Assembly: GCF_030253575.1 (NCBI RefSeq)
Contig: NC_080563.1
Coordinates: 31,481,001-31,545,000 of the forward strand
DNA from: Rhododendron vialii
Taxonomy: Eukaryota > Streptophyta > Magnoliopsida > Ericales > Ericaceae
Length of the DNA: 64,000 nt
Direction: 5' to 3'
The translations under genes and the position numbers were made by a program. The number at the start of each line of letters is the position of its first letter. Positions within the stretch are counted from its first letter, which is position 1. The notes beneath the pieces are model-generated. The model saw only the letters and a list, made by a program, of their open reading frames with translations. It was not told the DNA's origin and made no database searches. Shown here in pieces: positions 25,457 to 36,800 of this stretch.

Positions 25457-25759
25457 AAAAAATGAATGTAATAATTGAAGAAAAATAGAATAATAATTAA
25501 AATCTAAAATTTAAAACCCTTAAACGAACACGCCGTGCACATCTTTCGGAGTCAAGCGACCAGAGCCAAGGGACTTTCTTGCAAGGCAATGGGCCCTTTC
25601 GAGAGCCCTTCGTGAATGCTTCCAGGAAAAAGAACGTGAAACCGTATACTTCAACGCTCTACAACGCATATGGGTTAACTAAAAAACACTAAGGGAGAGC
25701 TACAACTATTGCACCTTTGTACAACCAGAACTGAAACTGCAATCAAAGGGTGCTGAAAA

Positions 25760-27979
25760 ATGGACTACCAAGATTATTATCAAGAGTGGAAGAAAGAGTA
25801 TGAGAAATCTCTCAATGCTCCTATGCCATGGATCGGCATGTATGTTGCAGCAGCATCTCTAGTCTGTTCCCTAGCCATGGCTGCAGACATCATTCACGGA
25901 ATCCGCCGGAGAAAGATTTGGTTCCCATGCAAATTTTTCACCATGAATGCTACTTCCCTCGCTATATTAGCTGTGGCCATGAAGCTCCCAGTGGATCTTA
26001 CTACCCCCATGTTGACACATCTAGACAAGGATGCGAAGATTACCAGCGAAGTTTTCATGATTATAGTAATGGGTAACTTTCTAATTTCTTTTGCATCTAG
26101 GAGTAATGATCAAAGTTTTATGAACATCGTGGCTTTGGGCATTCTAGTGGTCACCATCGTTGTAGATGTCGGTATCCAACTGCATACTGAGCTACGTTAC
26201 TATTTTTTGTTCATCTTTTCACCTAAATTTTATATTTTTTCCATGCTTATGTTGCTTGTGACACTGAGTTCTTTAGCTTTGACTAATCCCACCACCAAAA
26301 GATATATGCAATTGAAGTATAATGAATTGCACGAAACTGCTTGTGAGGGGGGAAAGTTAGAGGAAGCTGGGAACCTTACACATCAGAAATTGAAAGAAGT
26401 GGTGGAGAAATACTGGGTCATGGCAGAAACCGGAAGCCCCCAATTTGTGATGGCTCGTTTGGTGACCTCAGCTATGTCAGGTGCTATATGTTCAGTCACT
26501 GCAATCCCATTAATTATAGGTGATATCTTAATATTGAGGGGCATAAATACTATCGATGGGCCTAAATCAATTTATCTTTGGTCAACCACATGGATTTTTG
26601 CGATTCAATCTATTGGGATGGTTCTGGGTATCATTGCCCCAATATGTAGATGGTTTACTGCGGTCAGCATCAACTGCAACAACGTATTTACCAACCATCA
26701 CCACATAGAGTTCAAATTAGTAGAAAACTTTTGGATCCAAAGGTTGGTTGAGTGGAAAAAAATACCCTTAACCTTACCAATTTGGGGCATGAAATGCAAA
26801 AAAGTTATTTGGAATTTGAAACTTCTCATTCTGAACTTATGCATAGGTGTCCAAATTGGGATTGTGGTAGCTAGCAAATTGGTTCAGTTAATCTCCATCA
26901 TCATCGCACTCCCTTTCTTCTCATGTTTCTACTACTGCAAGAGGATGAAGGAGGACCCCACGTCTAATTCTAGTGCCTCAGCTAATAATAGAAGTTTAGA
27001 ACCAAAAAATTCGAGCCCAGAATTGGATCTTTAGATTTTGCAACTTGAAGGTGAGGCAAAGCTGCCCAAAATTATTCTGAAGAATATATGTCATGAACTG
27101 AATCAAGTGATTCAAATGGGTAAAAGTCAAAGGCCAAAATATCCAATTGAGCTTTTATGGAAATCTAACAGCTACTATAAGGGGGTTGCAGATATTGATA
27201 GTTGCCAGGTTCTGAATTCATGGACTATGCCAGTGGTGACCTTAACCAGCATCGCCGTTGCACTCCCTAACGTTGAAAGTCAAGCGGTTGACCGATTGAT
27301 AAGTAGTGTGAGTGAAGGCCTTGTATACGCCGGCCTTGTAGAGGAAAGCTTCAGTTCAAAAGCAGAAAATATGATGAACTTGAAATGTGCAACAGATGTT
27401 GTGTGGGTAGAAGTTGAACTTTATCGCAAGTGGTTGGGTAAGGATCTTCGAAAACTATCTCTCGAAAGAAAAACCATCGAGGGGACTCTTCAAACATTAG
27501 TCGATATCGCTAAAAAGTCTGTCATTGAGTACCAAAAGAGCACGACCGGAAGTCCCAATGTTCTAGCGGCTAATTCCATGTACAAAATTAGCCAAACCAT
27601 ACTGAAGGACTATGAAGGCAATACAGATGCCGACAAGGATGGGAACTTTTTTGAGCAACTATCTGTCATGATTGCCGATATTTTTGGAGCTTGTCTTTCC
27701 AATTTATCGAGCGTTGTGATTCGAAAGTGTCATTGCAGCGCCATAGAGGAAAGGGAAAAGAGTGTGAGGCGTGCGGCTCGTCTTCTGGGTGAAATTGAAG
27801 AGATTCTGGAAATTCTTGGAAACAAACAACTGGCATGCTTAAGTGGAGATCGAGCTGCAGATATCGAGCAGGGGCACGTTTACAAGATGCAGAAGGACCC
27901 CTCTTCTATTGTTCCCTCATCAAACAATGAGGTAGCGGCTTCTGGTTCTGGTGAGTTGCATATAAATATTGGAGAGTAA
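25760..27979 (+). CDS. Multi-pass membrane protein of unknown function, split by one in-frame TAG
   Basis: Residues 1-424 are followed by TAG (27032-27034), and the same frame then stays open for 315 more codons to 27979. The intact product would be about 739 residues. The N-terminal half has about eight hydrophobic spans (around residues 25-45, 60-78, 92-110, 117-137, 147-172, 228-256, 270-295, 355-388). The C-terminal half is soluble: GEAKLPKIILKN, WTMPVVTLTSIAVALPN, a lysine/glutamate-rich part, then a hydrophilic tail. I recognise this from a plant-only family of uncharacterised membrane proteins; no function is known to me. No intron is needed. The TAG replaces or precedes a conserved stretch (LQLEGE follows it), so it looks like a recent nonsense mutation rather than a true gene end. 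Translation from the first ATG alone would give a 424-aa membrane-only protein. Confidence 0.75.
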
Positions 27980-28107
27980 AAGCCTAGATTACAACTTATG
28001 TGATGCTATTATTTTATTCCCTTTTTGTTTCGTTTGAATTATGATGTAAAATAAAGATAGCCTTATGCTTTCATCATTAAGCTATGCGATTTCTAGTCCA
28101 GATAATT

Positions 28108-28578
28108 TACAAGAAACTTTTTATTCTACCGGGAATACCAAAACCTTTCGTATCCCTCTCGGTCCATTTTTAATTTTTTGGTCATTTTTCGATCACACTT
28201 GGATGATCGACTCCATTCATTTTGTAGAGTTCAACAAGAACCATAGTCATAGCAAAAATCATTTTCATCGGACTTTAATAGATAAATGATCGGCACACGT
28301 AAAAATTGCCAAAAAAAATATATATATTGGGTTCCAATTCAATGTGGTTTTGAATCCAATTTTGATTTTCTTCAATTTTCATGTGTGCCGATCATGTATC
28401 TATAAAAATCCGATGAACACGATTTTTGGTTTGTTCAAGGTTCTCGTCAAACTCTACGAAATGAATGGAGTCGATCATCCAAGTATGATCGAAAAATGAC
28501 AGAAAAAATAGAAATAAACCGGAGGGGATACCAAGGATGTTGGTATACCCGGTATACAAAAAAGTTTCTCATAATTTA
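28108..28578. repeat. Large foldback element (about 470 bp)
   Basis: Two arms of about 200 bp are inverted copies of each other. AGAAACTTTTTATTCTACCGG at the left pairs with the right end near 28550-28575, and GATGATCGACTCCATTCATTT (about 28203) pairs with AAATGAATGGAGTCGATCATC (about 28459). The loop contains a short TA run. It lies directly behind the membrane-protein gene and may form part of its 3' UTR. No open frame is seen inside. Confidence 0.75.
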
Positions 28579-29670
28579 CAGGGATAACATAACAGCATGC
28601 AGCAGTAGTTCTAGGTTTTCCCTATCATATAAGGTCTCTTACACAATCAGCTTTTACCATTGCTTTTGTTAGCTTTTGCATTTTTCTAAATTTAATAGTA
28701 GTAGCTTTTGTGAATAAAGAGCAACAAAAAATCACATTAAATGATCATAGATAGCAAAAGTACATATTACTGTCTCATTTTGCACAAGAAGCTTCGAACG
28801 TTTACGTCCCGTTGTTCTAAGCTAATGTACCACCATGTATATTTTCGCATGACAAATAATACTACCACTTGAAACATATGCGAAATTAGCAGATAAAAGG
28901 TTGGCTATACCTTGACACTAACAGGAAAAGTATATGATTGAGTCAATCCATAGTTCAAGCGTTTGCATCTCTTAAGCCAGCCAGCCAGCTTATCTCTAGC
29001 GAGCTCGCATTCTAGTGACCTTGGGGAGGTTCAAACTCTAGGAGCATCTCAGAGGACAACAAGCTCTTCTCATATGTCCCCTCAAATGTCAACAGCCTTC
29101 ACATTCCATGTAAACCCATGTCTTCGCTCTTGTGAAGAGCGTGAAGAGCCTGTTTTGGATATCTTTTGTGCCAAAGCTTTTAATTTGCATCTCCAAAAAT
29201 TGGGTGTGGAAGCAACTTTTTAAGGTTAACTCTAGGCTTATGGACTCTATTCTCAAAACTATTTCTAAAGGGATTGCGCTACTATTATTCCAATAATTGA
29301 GGTAGTGAGTTGGGCTATTAAAAAGCATATGCTGCATATAAACATTCATACTAATTCTTCTCTTTTTCAACAGTTGAGAAGCATTAAGGAGTTTCCAGAA
29401 TTGCAGCCCCTTATTTTTTGATTTTTGCTTTCTTACTCAATCAATCCACATTTGTAGCATATCACTATGGATCGTACCTGAATCCATCAAGTTTGATGCT
29501 CTAACGTTTTGGAATTTTCGATAAAGATTTAAAACATTTTGTTCCGTTATCATAAAAAAAAAAAAAATTAGGTATGCTAATATTATTAGAAATTTGATTT
29601 CAAATAAACTTATTGTATTAATTTTATGTGTATATACATATCACATTCATATATATATCACATACACCCA
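28579..29670. other. Intergenic, no gene seen
   Basis: AT-rich with short open frames only; nothing recognisable. Confidence 0.45.
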
Positions 29671-29671
29671 T

Positions 29672-29696
29672 ATATATATATATATATATATATATA
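29672..29696. repeat. (TA)n microsatellite
   Basis: TA run bordering the left side of a foldback element. Confidence 0.9.
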
Positions 29697-29972
29697 GGAA
29701 TTTTCAAGCGAGGGATCCCTCATTTTGTTAAAATGAGGGACTTTCATTTCCCGATCAAATTTTGAAAATCCGAACCGTTCAATGTGTGCAGAACGTAATT
29801 TTAAAGGTCCCCGCGAGAAATCAGCAAAAAAAATGACCGGGAAGGGCGTCATCCGAGCAGTTTTTTTTGAACTGTTCAATGAAAATTGCTCGGATGAAGC
29901 CCTTCCCGGTCATTTTTTTTGCTGATTTCTCACGGGGACCCTTGAAATCACGTTCTGATCACTTTGAGCGGG
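29697..29972. mobile_element. Foldback MITE inside a TA microsatellite, copy 1
   Basis: Arms of about 100 bp form a hairpin: GCTCGGATGAAGCCCTTCCC on the right is the near-complement of GGGAAGGGCGTCATCCGAGC on the left, and GCTGATTTCTC pairs with GAGAAATCAGC. TA runs border both sides. It shares arms with the element at 43560-43905. No coding capacity. Confidence 0.75.

Positions 29973-29973
<1 letters not shown>

Positions 29974-29999
<26 letters not shown>
29974..29999. repeat. (TA)n microsatellite
   Basis: TA run bordering the right side of the foldback element. Confidence 0.9.
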
Positions 30000-30003
<4 letters not shown>

Positions 30004-30054
30004 CTCATCCACATCCACACCTCTCCCCATCACCCAACCTCAATTTTCAAACCT

Positions 30055-30070
30055 CCCTCCCTCCCTCCCT

Positions 30071-30125
<55 letters not shown>

Positions 30126-30222
30126 CGGCAACACCACCTCAACCACACACACACACAACCCCCCCCAAATTATATGAACCAAGCCCGCTCCTTTGACTTT
30201 GATCACCACCCCCTGAAATCTC

Positions 30223-30265
<43 letters not shown>

Positions 30266-30406
30266 TCTTCTCTCTTTCTTTCCCTCTCTCACCCGGTTCC
30301 TCTTCCTCCTTCCCCATGCCACCAAGTCACCACCACCTCAACTCCAGCATCCCTACTCCTCCTGCACCCCTACCATGACTTCCAAACCCTCATCTACAGC
30401 CCAAAC

Positions 30407-30441
<35 letters not shown>
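30055..30441 (+). repeat. Cluster of (CCCT)n and (CT)n microsatellites
   Basis: A CCCT/CCTC run at about 30053-30077 leads into (CT)n to about 30122. Further pure CT tracts lie at about 30229-30259 and 30411-30441. Confidence 0.85.
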
Positions 30442-30444
<3 letters not shown>

Positions 30445-31954
30445 GCTCTCTCCTCCTCTTTTACTTGGCCACCACCCAACCTCCACTCTATAAATACCCC
30501 CTTCCCTCTTCCTCTCCATGGACACCCAACACCCCCCATTGGAAAAACAGGGTTAAATGAAAGGAAGTAGAGAGAAAGCTCGAAATTTGGCCATGGAGGT
30601 TTAGAGAGAGAAATGAAGTGGGTTTCGATCATAACGACGTGCTACGGCCAAATTCGAGGTTCCAAACTTCAATACCATCCTCAAGCTTCCAAAAACCATC
30701 AAAAAATCACAAGGAACCAGCCCCGAAGTCCCCCGTTCTAGTCATCTTCTTCGTTTTACCGAAAACGCTCCGTTCACGTTTTAAGCTCGTGCAACAAAAA
30801 ATAAGGTAGATAAACCCTTAAAATACCATATCCTAAGTATATTTAAGTGTTTTGGACCTTACCCATTATAGTGGGCTGAAATATCCAAGGGGTAGACGAG
30901 TCTTGATGAGTCGCGCTTGTCTGAGCTCACCACGTAGTTGTCTCAGTTCATCTGTGGATTTACACGTGAGTTGGCATGATGGATGTGACCATTTCCCGAA
31001 GGATAAGGAGGTCCTTGTAATCTTCGCCGAACGTGGAATTATCCGAGGGTATGGAGATTTGGTCTCCTTCGGTAATTTGTTCAAACGTTCAGTGGGACCA
31101 CTTTGTTCGGATAAAGCTCTTGAGCTTCTTCCCGGAGGAACAGCCCCCTCCGGTTCTGCAGGTACGTAAGATTTCAACATTCCCACGGATTATAGAAGAA
31201 GGCTCAAGAAGGAAAGACACGGTGAAATCAGCCCCCCCACACCCATGGTCCCTAGAAGGCCCCATGCATCAACCTGAAGTCATAGAAAAATTCTGCAGAT
31301 AACCGAACACAGTTTGCGGCCAAGAACTATAAAGTTGCGGGACGAAAAATTTGACCGATTGACCTTGCGGCTAAACTTCTAGGTCATAACTTGCAGCTGG
31401 ACCAGTCATACATTGCGGCCGCGAAATTTAACCTTGCGACTAGGGCATTAAAACTTGTATTTTCCATTTTCGGACCTTTGAACATGTTCCGGAGGATCCC
31501 GGGCATAGTTTTATGCACCGTTTTGACCCCCGATCATTATTTTATTAATATTAGTAACTAGTTACCATGCAACCCTGTCATAGTACGAGTGATTTTATTG
31601 TCGAAACATGCATTATTCATTTGGTATGTGTTACTTTAAATGTCAAAATAGACTTGCTTACTACGTTATTAGTTGAATTGATGCCTAGACACCATTGTAT
31701 GATTGAGTTACTGTTTTCTATACATCGTACCAACTTTAAAATATTAGAATATGATTTCTGTTCATTATATGTATTCTCTGCATACCGGAACACTGTTATA
31801 TGTTTTTTCTGCCTTGTATTAATTTTAAAGTTTTGGATATGCTATATATGATTGATAGATTGGACTTAGCAGCACTGGGTTGGTATACGCTAGGAATCAT
31901 CGAGACGATATTAGGTAAAGGATGAATTGGAAAGTGATTGAGTTTAGGTTTGGA

Positions 31955-32085
31955 GATGGGTGTGAATAGGGGGCCAGTCTCATGTTAAGATGAGTGCTAA
32001 CAGGGGCCTAGTCTTGTGTTAAGATGGGTGATAACAGGGGGCCCAGTCTTGTGTTACAATGGGTGTGAAAAAGGGCCCAATCTTG
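31955..32085 (+). repeat. 34-bp minisatellite, about four copies
   Basis: Units begin GATGGGTG or GATGAGTG and contain AGGGGGCCCAGTCTTGTG-like sequence. Starts are at about 31955, 31989, 32023 and 32058. Confidence 0.8.
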
Positions 32086-32434
32086 GTTTTAGTGACAATC
32101 CTAACTAATGGTACGCCATGGGCAGTTCCAAAGAAGGTATCATGCCCTTGTTATGGCTATAAACAAAATATATCTTTTTAAAGCCTCGTGTGTAGGACAG
32201 ACAATGGGGGATTGGCCCATGACACGGTCATAGTTAGGGATTGGGGGTAAGATTGGTCTTGAGGAGAAGATCGTAGAATTCACATAAGGTAATGGATAGT
32301 AAGAAAAGGATTATGTGGCACATTCTTCAATTCTTGTATTTCAATTATTGTCAATATCTGCTTAATTGTAATTTAAGGGTGATACGGTAAGGATTTTATC
32401 TACTGAGTGTCGACTCACGGTGTTTAAAACGCTA

Positions 32435-32524
32435 GGTACCAAAGAGGAACAATTCAATCAACCAGAGGAGCAGTACCCCACCGAAGACCTCCCAGCCCAG
32501 GAAGGGGATTTTGTCGAGCCATGA
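32435..32524 (+). other. Acidic 29-codon open segment ending in TGA
   Basis: After a possible acceptor (AACGCTAG) the frame reads GTKEEQFNQPEEQ, then YPTEDLPAQEGDFVEP and a stop. It is acidic and proline-rich and looks like a terminal exon or LTR-borne peptide. No protein match is known to me, and chance is possible. Confidence 0.3.
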
Positions 32525-32650
32525 ACTAACTATTACTAGAAGAAGCTCTTAATCTTTTAGTATTGTATGTTCAATTCCAAGAAGTGTTTTGCCCAACTTA
32601 TAGAACTTTATTTATTACCGGTCTGTAATAATTATGGATGTCAACTTAAG

Positions 32651-32764
32651 CTTTTGTAATTAAAGACTTTCACTATTTATCTCTGCTATTTATTAAATGC
32701 ATTCCTGCTTTTGTAATTAAAGACTTTCACTATTTATCTCTGCTATTTATTAAATGCATTCCTT
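32651..32764 (+). repeat. Perfect 57-bp tandem duplication
   Basis: The unit starting CTTTTGTAATTAAAGAC occurs twice in direct succession with no mismatch that I can see, so the duplication is recent. Confidence 0.9.
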
Positions 32765-32826
32765 GAAAATTATTAAATCATTTAAAAAGATTTAAATAAC
32801 GTGTCCGAAAATCGGGGCGTTATAGC

Positions 32827-33875
32827 TGCTTCTTCCAAGATTCATTCAGAAGCGGATATAACTTACAGCGAATATAACCTATCATTTCAATAACAGTTAA
32901 TCTTCTCGATGGAACTTTTTGCTTTGGAAGTTGCCTATCTTAGTTATGCTTGTTGTATTCCCTTACTCATCTTGTAATCTTCAAGTTCTTGTTGGCTTTG
33001 TATTCAGTATTTGGGGCTATAATCAGATATTTCCTATATTGACTCTTTATGTATCTGTGAAGTTCTTCTTTGATGCCAAAAAAAAAATATTAAACTTCTT
33101 ATGTTCAAGTTGAACTTTTAGATCACCAACTATACATGGCCAATGTGTTCAATAATTGGTGTCAACCCAGTACACAACCCGAACACCTTAACATGAAATC
33201 TAAACCTAACTCGCCTTTTGCATGTTTATGTATCAAGTAGGAGTATATCATAACCCCTGGCCATTGGATAGAGAATAATTATTTGGAACGGCGTAGTCAG
33301 GAATTGATGTAAGCGGGGGCAGCTCCGCAACAATTACACGTTACATTGTTTTGAGGAATAATTTTCTCTCTTTTTTCATAAAATTTGATAATTTTGAAGT
33401 ATTTTCTTCTTGATTACATTTAGATTGCTCAACTGCCCCACTTCCTTTAGTTACACTCTTATACTCCATCAGGTATATCAAGTAGCTTTGAATCAAAATA
33501 AAAAAATACTGTACAAGGCTTCCGACGGCAAGACAAAAAAAAGAAATGCCGCGTCACTACCGTAGTTTTTTAATCTCTTACCTATTAATAAAAACCAGCA
33601 GCACAATTACACACCATTTTTTTTTATTGACATGCACAAACTATATCCGCAATTCCTGTGCGACTTGGCCACTTATATATCATGTTTCCCCTTCTAATTT
33701 CTTAGCTAGCCAGTACATGGGGAGGACACTCGCAAGTCCCAAAAAGTTATAGCTTGCAGGCATACGAATCTAACATACTGCATTCATCCTCACAATGCAG
33801 AAAACATTTTTATTCAAGCGAGGGTAGTGTTCACTCATCGACAGTAAACCAAATTGGACTCCAGATGATTCCATC
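32827..33875. other. Intergenic, no gene seen
   Basis: No supported open frame. The right part will hold the 3' UTR of the minus-strand VAP gene. Confidence 0.5.
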
Positions 33876-36800
33876 TCATCTGTTTAGAAGGTATCCAACC
33901 AACACACTGATGACTGCCACCATACAAACAAATAGGAAAGGAAATCCCACTTGAACTTTCCTTGCATCCTTCTTACTTCTCAACAAAGCCTGCAAAGCAA
34001 GGAAGCCAGCCAATGTCAAGAATAGAAGTTTCTTTCAGTTTCTGAACATGATATACAGAACAAAGTTAATATGGAAGTGGATGAGTGCCCAAGATTATAG
34101 AGAGGCCAGAACTTTTCAACCACCTTAAATTTTGAGTGATCAACAAACCAACTACCACACAGCTTCAAAACTGTTCATGGTTGAGGTCCATCCAAGAAGT
34201 TCAAAAAGAAGTAGCACTAGAGATTGATTACTTTTCACCTATCACTACTAATTGCATGCAAAGACCATGGGCCTCTTTCCCTGACAGATGTTGCAAAAAT
34301 CAAGCCGATGGAGCTCAGATTTCTTGGGTAGCAAAGACTTCAACAATCATCATTTAGGTACCTCAAAAGACTGGATTTAGAACCCGATTAGGTGGGAATT
34401 GCATTTATCCTTGATTTAAGTTTCTCCCCAGAGCAATCTAAACACGCCTAATAAAAGAAACAAAACGAGAGTCCTAGCAAATTATGAAGAAGAGGGACGA
34501 TAGGGGAGGCGGAAGGCAGGCAGAGTGCAAGGGTGTCCAGAGAAATCATAGAACTTTTTATGATCCACGCTAATCCAGGATCCTGCTGATACTAGACCAT
34601 TACTAAAATTTGCGTTCATGATAGACCAGGGTTCCCAACGGAAGTTTTGATATTGGATCCAAAATGAGAAACACAATGAAAAAGAATGCAATGACGCAGT
34701 ACCAGTTCTTGTCGTAAACCTTCCGTCTCTTGAGCTGTCCATCTCCTCTCCTCTGTTAGCTTTGAAATGGTAACTTCAGCCTGCAGCAGAAATAAAAGAA
34801 AGTCAAACAATGTCTAGACTCAAGTACTGTACTTTGAACATGCAGCAGTGGAAGGGCAAGCATAAACCATTTCTACATCTACGAAGTACGTCAAACTAGG
34901 ACACTTAGCAGGATGTCCAATGTCTTCAGAAGTTTCATCCGTTCAATTGTATCCTCTGCAATGTAATAGCATTCACTTCACAACACTGTCATAGCAGCAA
35001 CTGGAACTAATCCCACATTTGTACTGTAATACTGGGGATTAATATCCCAGGGCCTACTTGTCCTGGGACTATTTTGTACTGTAACACCATGGGTCTTTTG
35101 TTCATTAGATGGGTGGACTTGACATGTCTCATATGTTCCACATTTGGTTTGAAGGACTCAGGAGAAGGATAATCTTAGGCTGGTTCACTTGAAGAACCTT
35201 TTCTATGATCATATACGAACCATGCGGTGCATGAGCAGACAATCAACACAATATTACATTTACCACTTTTTTTACCTTTCAGGATAAAATTAGCTTGTTT
35301 TGGCCAAATGATAATGATTACCCTACCTATGAGTTTGTCTATTAAGCAGTGGAATAAACCGAAAAATCTATCACTACAAATTATGATGTGCAAAAGCTAA
35401 TTACCAATAGAAAGCATACACACATCATATTCACCATGTAATTAGGATAAAAAATTTACCCTGTACCCAATAATCGAAAACAAATCAAGAAAATAAGTCA
35501 TACAGTCATAGCCAAATTAATATATAGGAATCAAAAATCACTAGATCAAACAAAGAAGAGATCCACAAGAAGATCGAAACAAAAAATAAAAAAAAATTGT
35601 CAATTGTTTTATTTGCAAGATCAGAAAGTTGATCAAAAAGAAAAACATTAAGTACAAGAGAGTAAAAAAGGAAAGAAAAGGCCCCTAAATGGCATGAATG
35701 ACCGTGTGATGAGAACACAGATATTTTTTCCATGGAACTAGTTATTTTAAGGGAATTTAGACATTTTCCATGCTAATTCCACCTAACCCTTTACCCCAGA
35801 ATTAGAACTCTCTCTCTCTCTCATTACTGTTTGTGCATCTTTGTCGTAGTGGCTGAATGATCTAGGTCGGCCCTATATGCTATAAGAAATTTTGTCCAAC
35901 AATGTATATCACCGCTAGCAAAGACATAAAAAAATTAAAAAAAAATCCATGTTACCAATCAACCATGTATGTGTCCAAAAAAGCAAGAGATGGATACAAA
36001 ATGCATAAATCCCATTATAGCTATGAGAGAAATCTCATAAACCCAATTTAAACCAAGCAACTAACCAGCAAAGATGAAAGACGCGTAATAGTAGGTGCTG
36101 CATTAGTGCAGCCACAAACACTGAAGAAAACTAACCTCGCTTAGCTTCGAATCAAGTTCATTTAATTTTGATTTCATGTCCTCAATATCTTTAACCAACT
36201 TCAGCTCCTCCACGTCCTTCATTTTTACATACCCTGCATCCTTTGTTGGCTCCTCCACGTCCTTCATTTTTATATACCCTGCATCCTTTGTTGGCGCATC
36301 CACGCCCTTCGTTGTTATATACTCCACATCCTTTGTTGGCGCCTCCATGTCCTTCGCAGTTATATACTCCAAATCCTTTGTTGGCTTACACTCTACATAC
36401 TTCATTCGCTCCTCCACATCCTTCATTGTTGTGCACCCTGTATCCCTTGCAGGCTCCTCCGCTACCTTCATCGTATTATACCCTCCATCCTTAGCTCTCT
36501 TTACCTCTTCTCTGTTTTCTGTATTGGACCACTCCACATCATCATTAACCTGATGCAAAAGGGAAAAGAATTGCAATATGAGTTCATTTTCAGATTGAGG
36601 GGCCATTATAATCGACGATGAAAGACAGAGCTCTTGATCATACTATGACACATTGGCGATAACAGAAATTGCATGCTGCATGGCTAGCTCAAATACCTTA
36701 CGTAATAGACAGAACAAAAAGTGACCGTCCAGAAGATTTAGAACATGCTGAAGCTCCAATCTACTATTAGGTCTAGTTTTGAAGTTTCCTAAAATGGCTT

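Larger units (their letters stand above)
29998..32826 (+). mobile_element. LTR-like block, possible solo gypsy LTR
   Basis: The block looks like one long LTR. CT-rich DNA is followed by a TATA box (TATAAATA, 30489-30496), then leader-like sequence, a 34-bp minisatellite, and an end reading GTCCGAAAATCGGGGCGTTATA, a phrase close to the ends of plant chromovirus (Tekay/Del) LTRs. No gag-pol frames follow, so it would be a solo LTR. I could not find a 5-bp target duplication or clean TG/CA ends, so limits and class are tentative. Confidence 0.4.

Noticed and set aside
26962-27034. 73-base intron removing the TAG of the membrane-protein gene
   Set aside because: Its length is not a multiple of three, so the second half would be read out of frame; the donor is also weak.
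30174-30560. 128-codon plus-strand frame with Ser/Leu runs
   Set aside because: Driven by CT repeats in the LTR-like block; no conserved domain.
36205-36490. Regular 45-bp repeats as a possible CRISPR array
   Set aside because: The units are adjacent without unique spacers, in frame, and inside a plant exon.
36176-36553. 125-codon plus-strand frame with repeated SFVGASTSF-like units
   Set aside because: It is the antisense shadow of the 45-bp repeat in the VAP exon.
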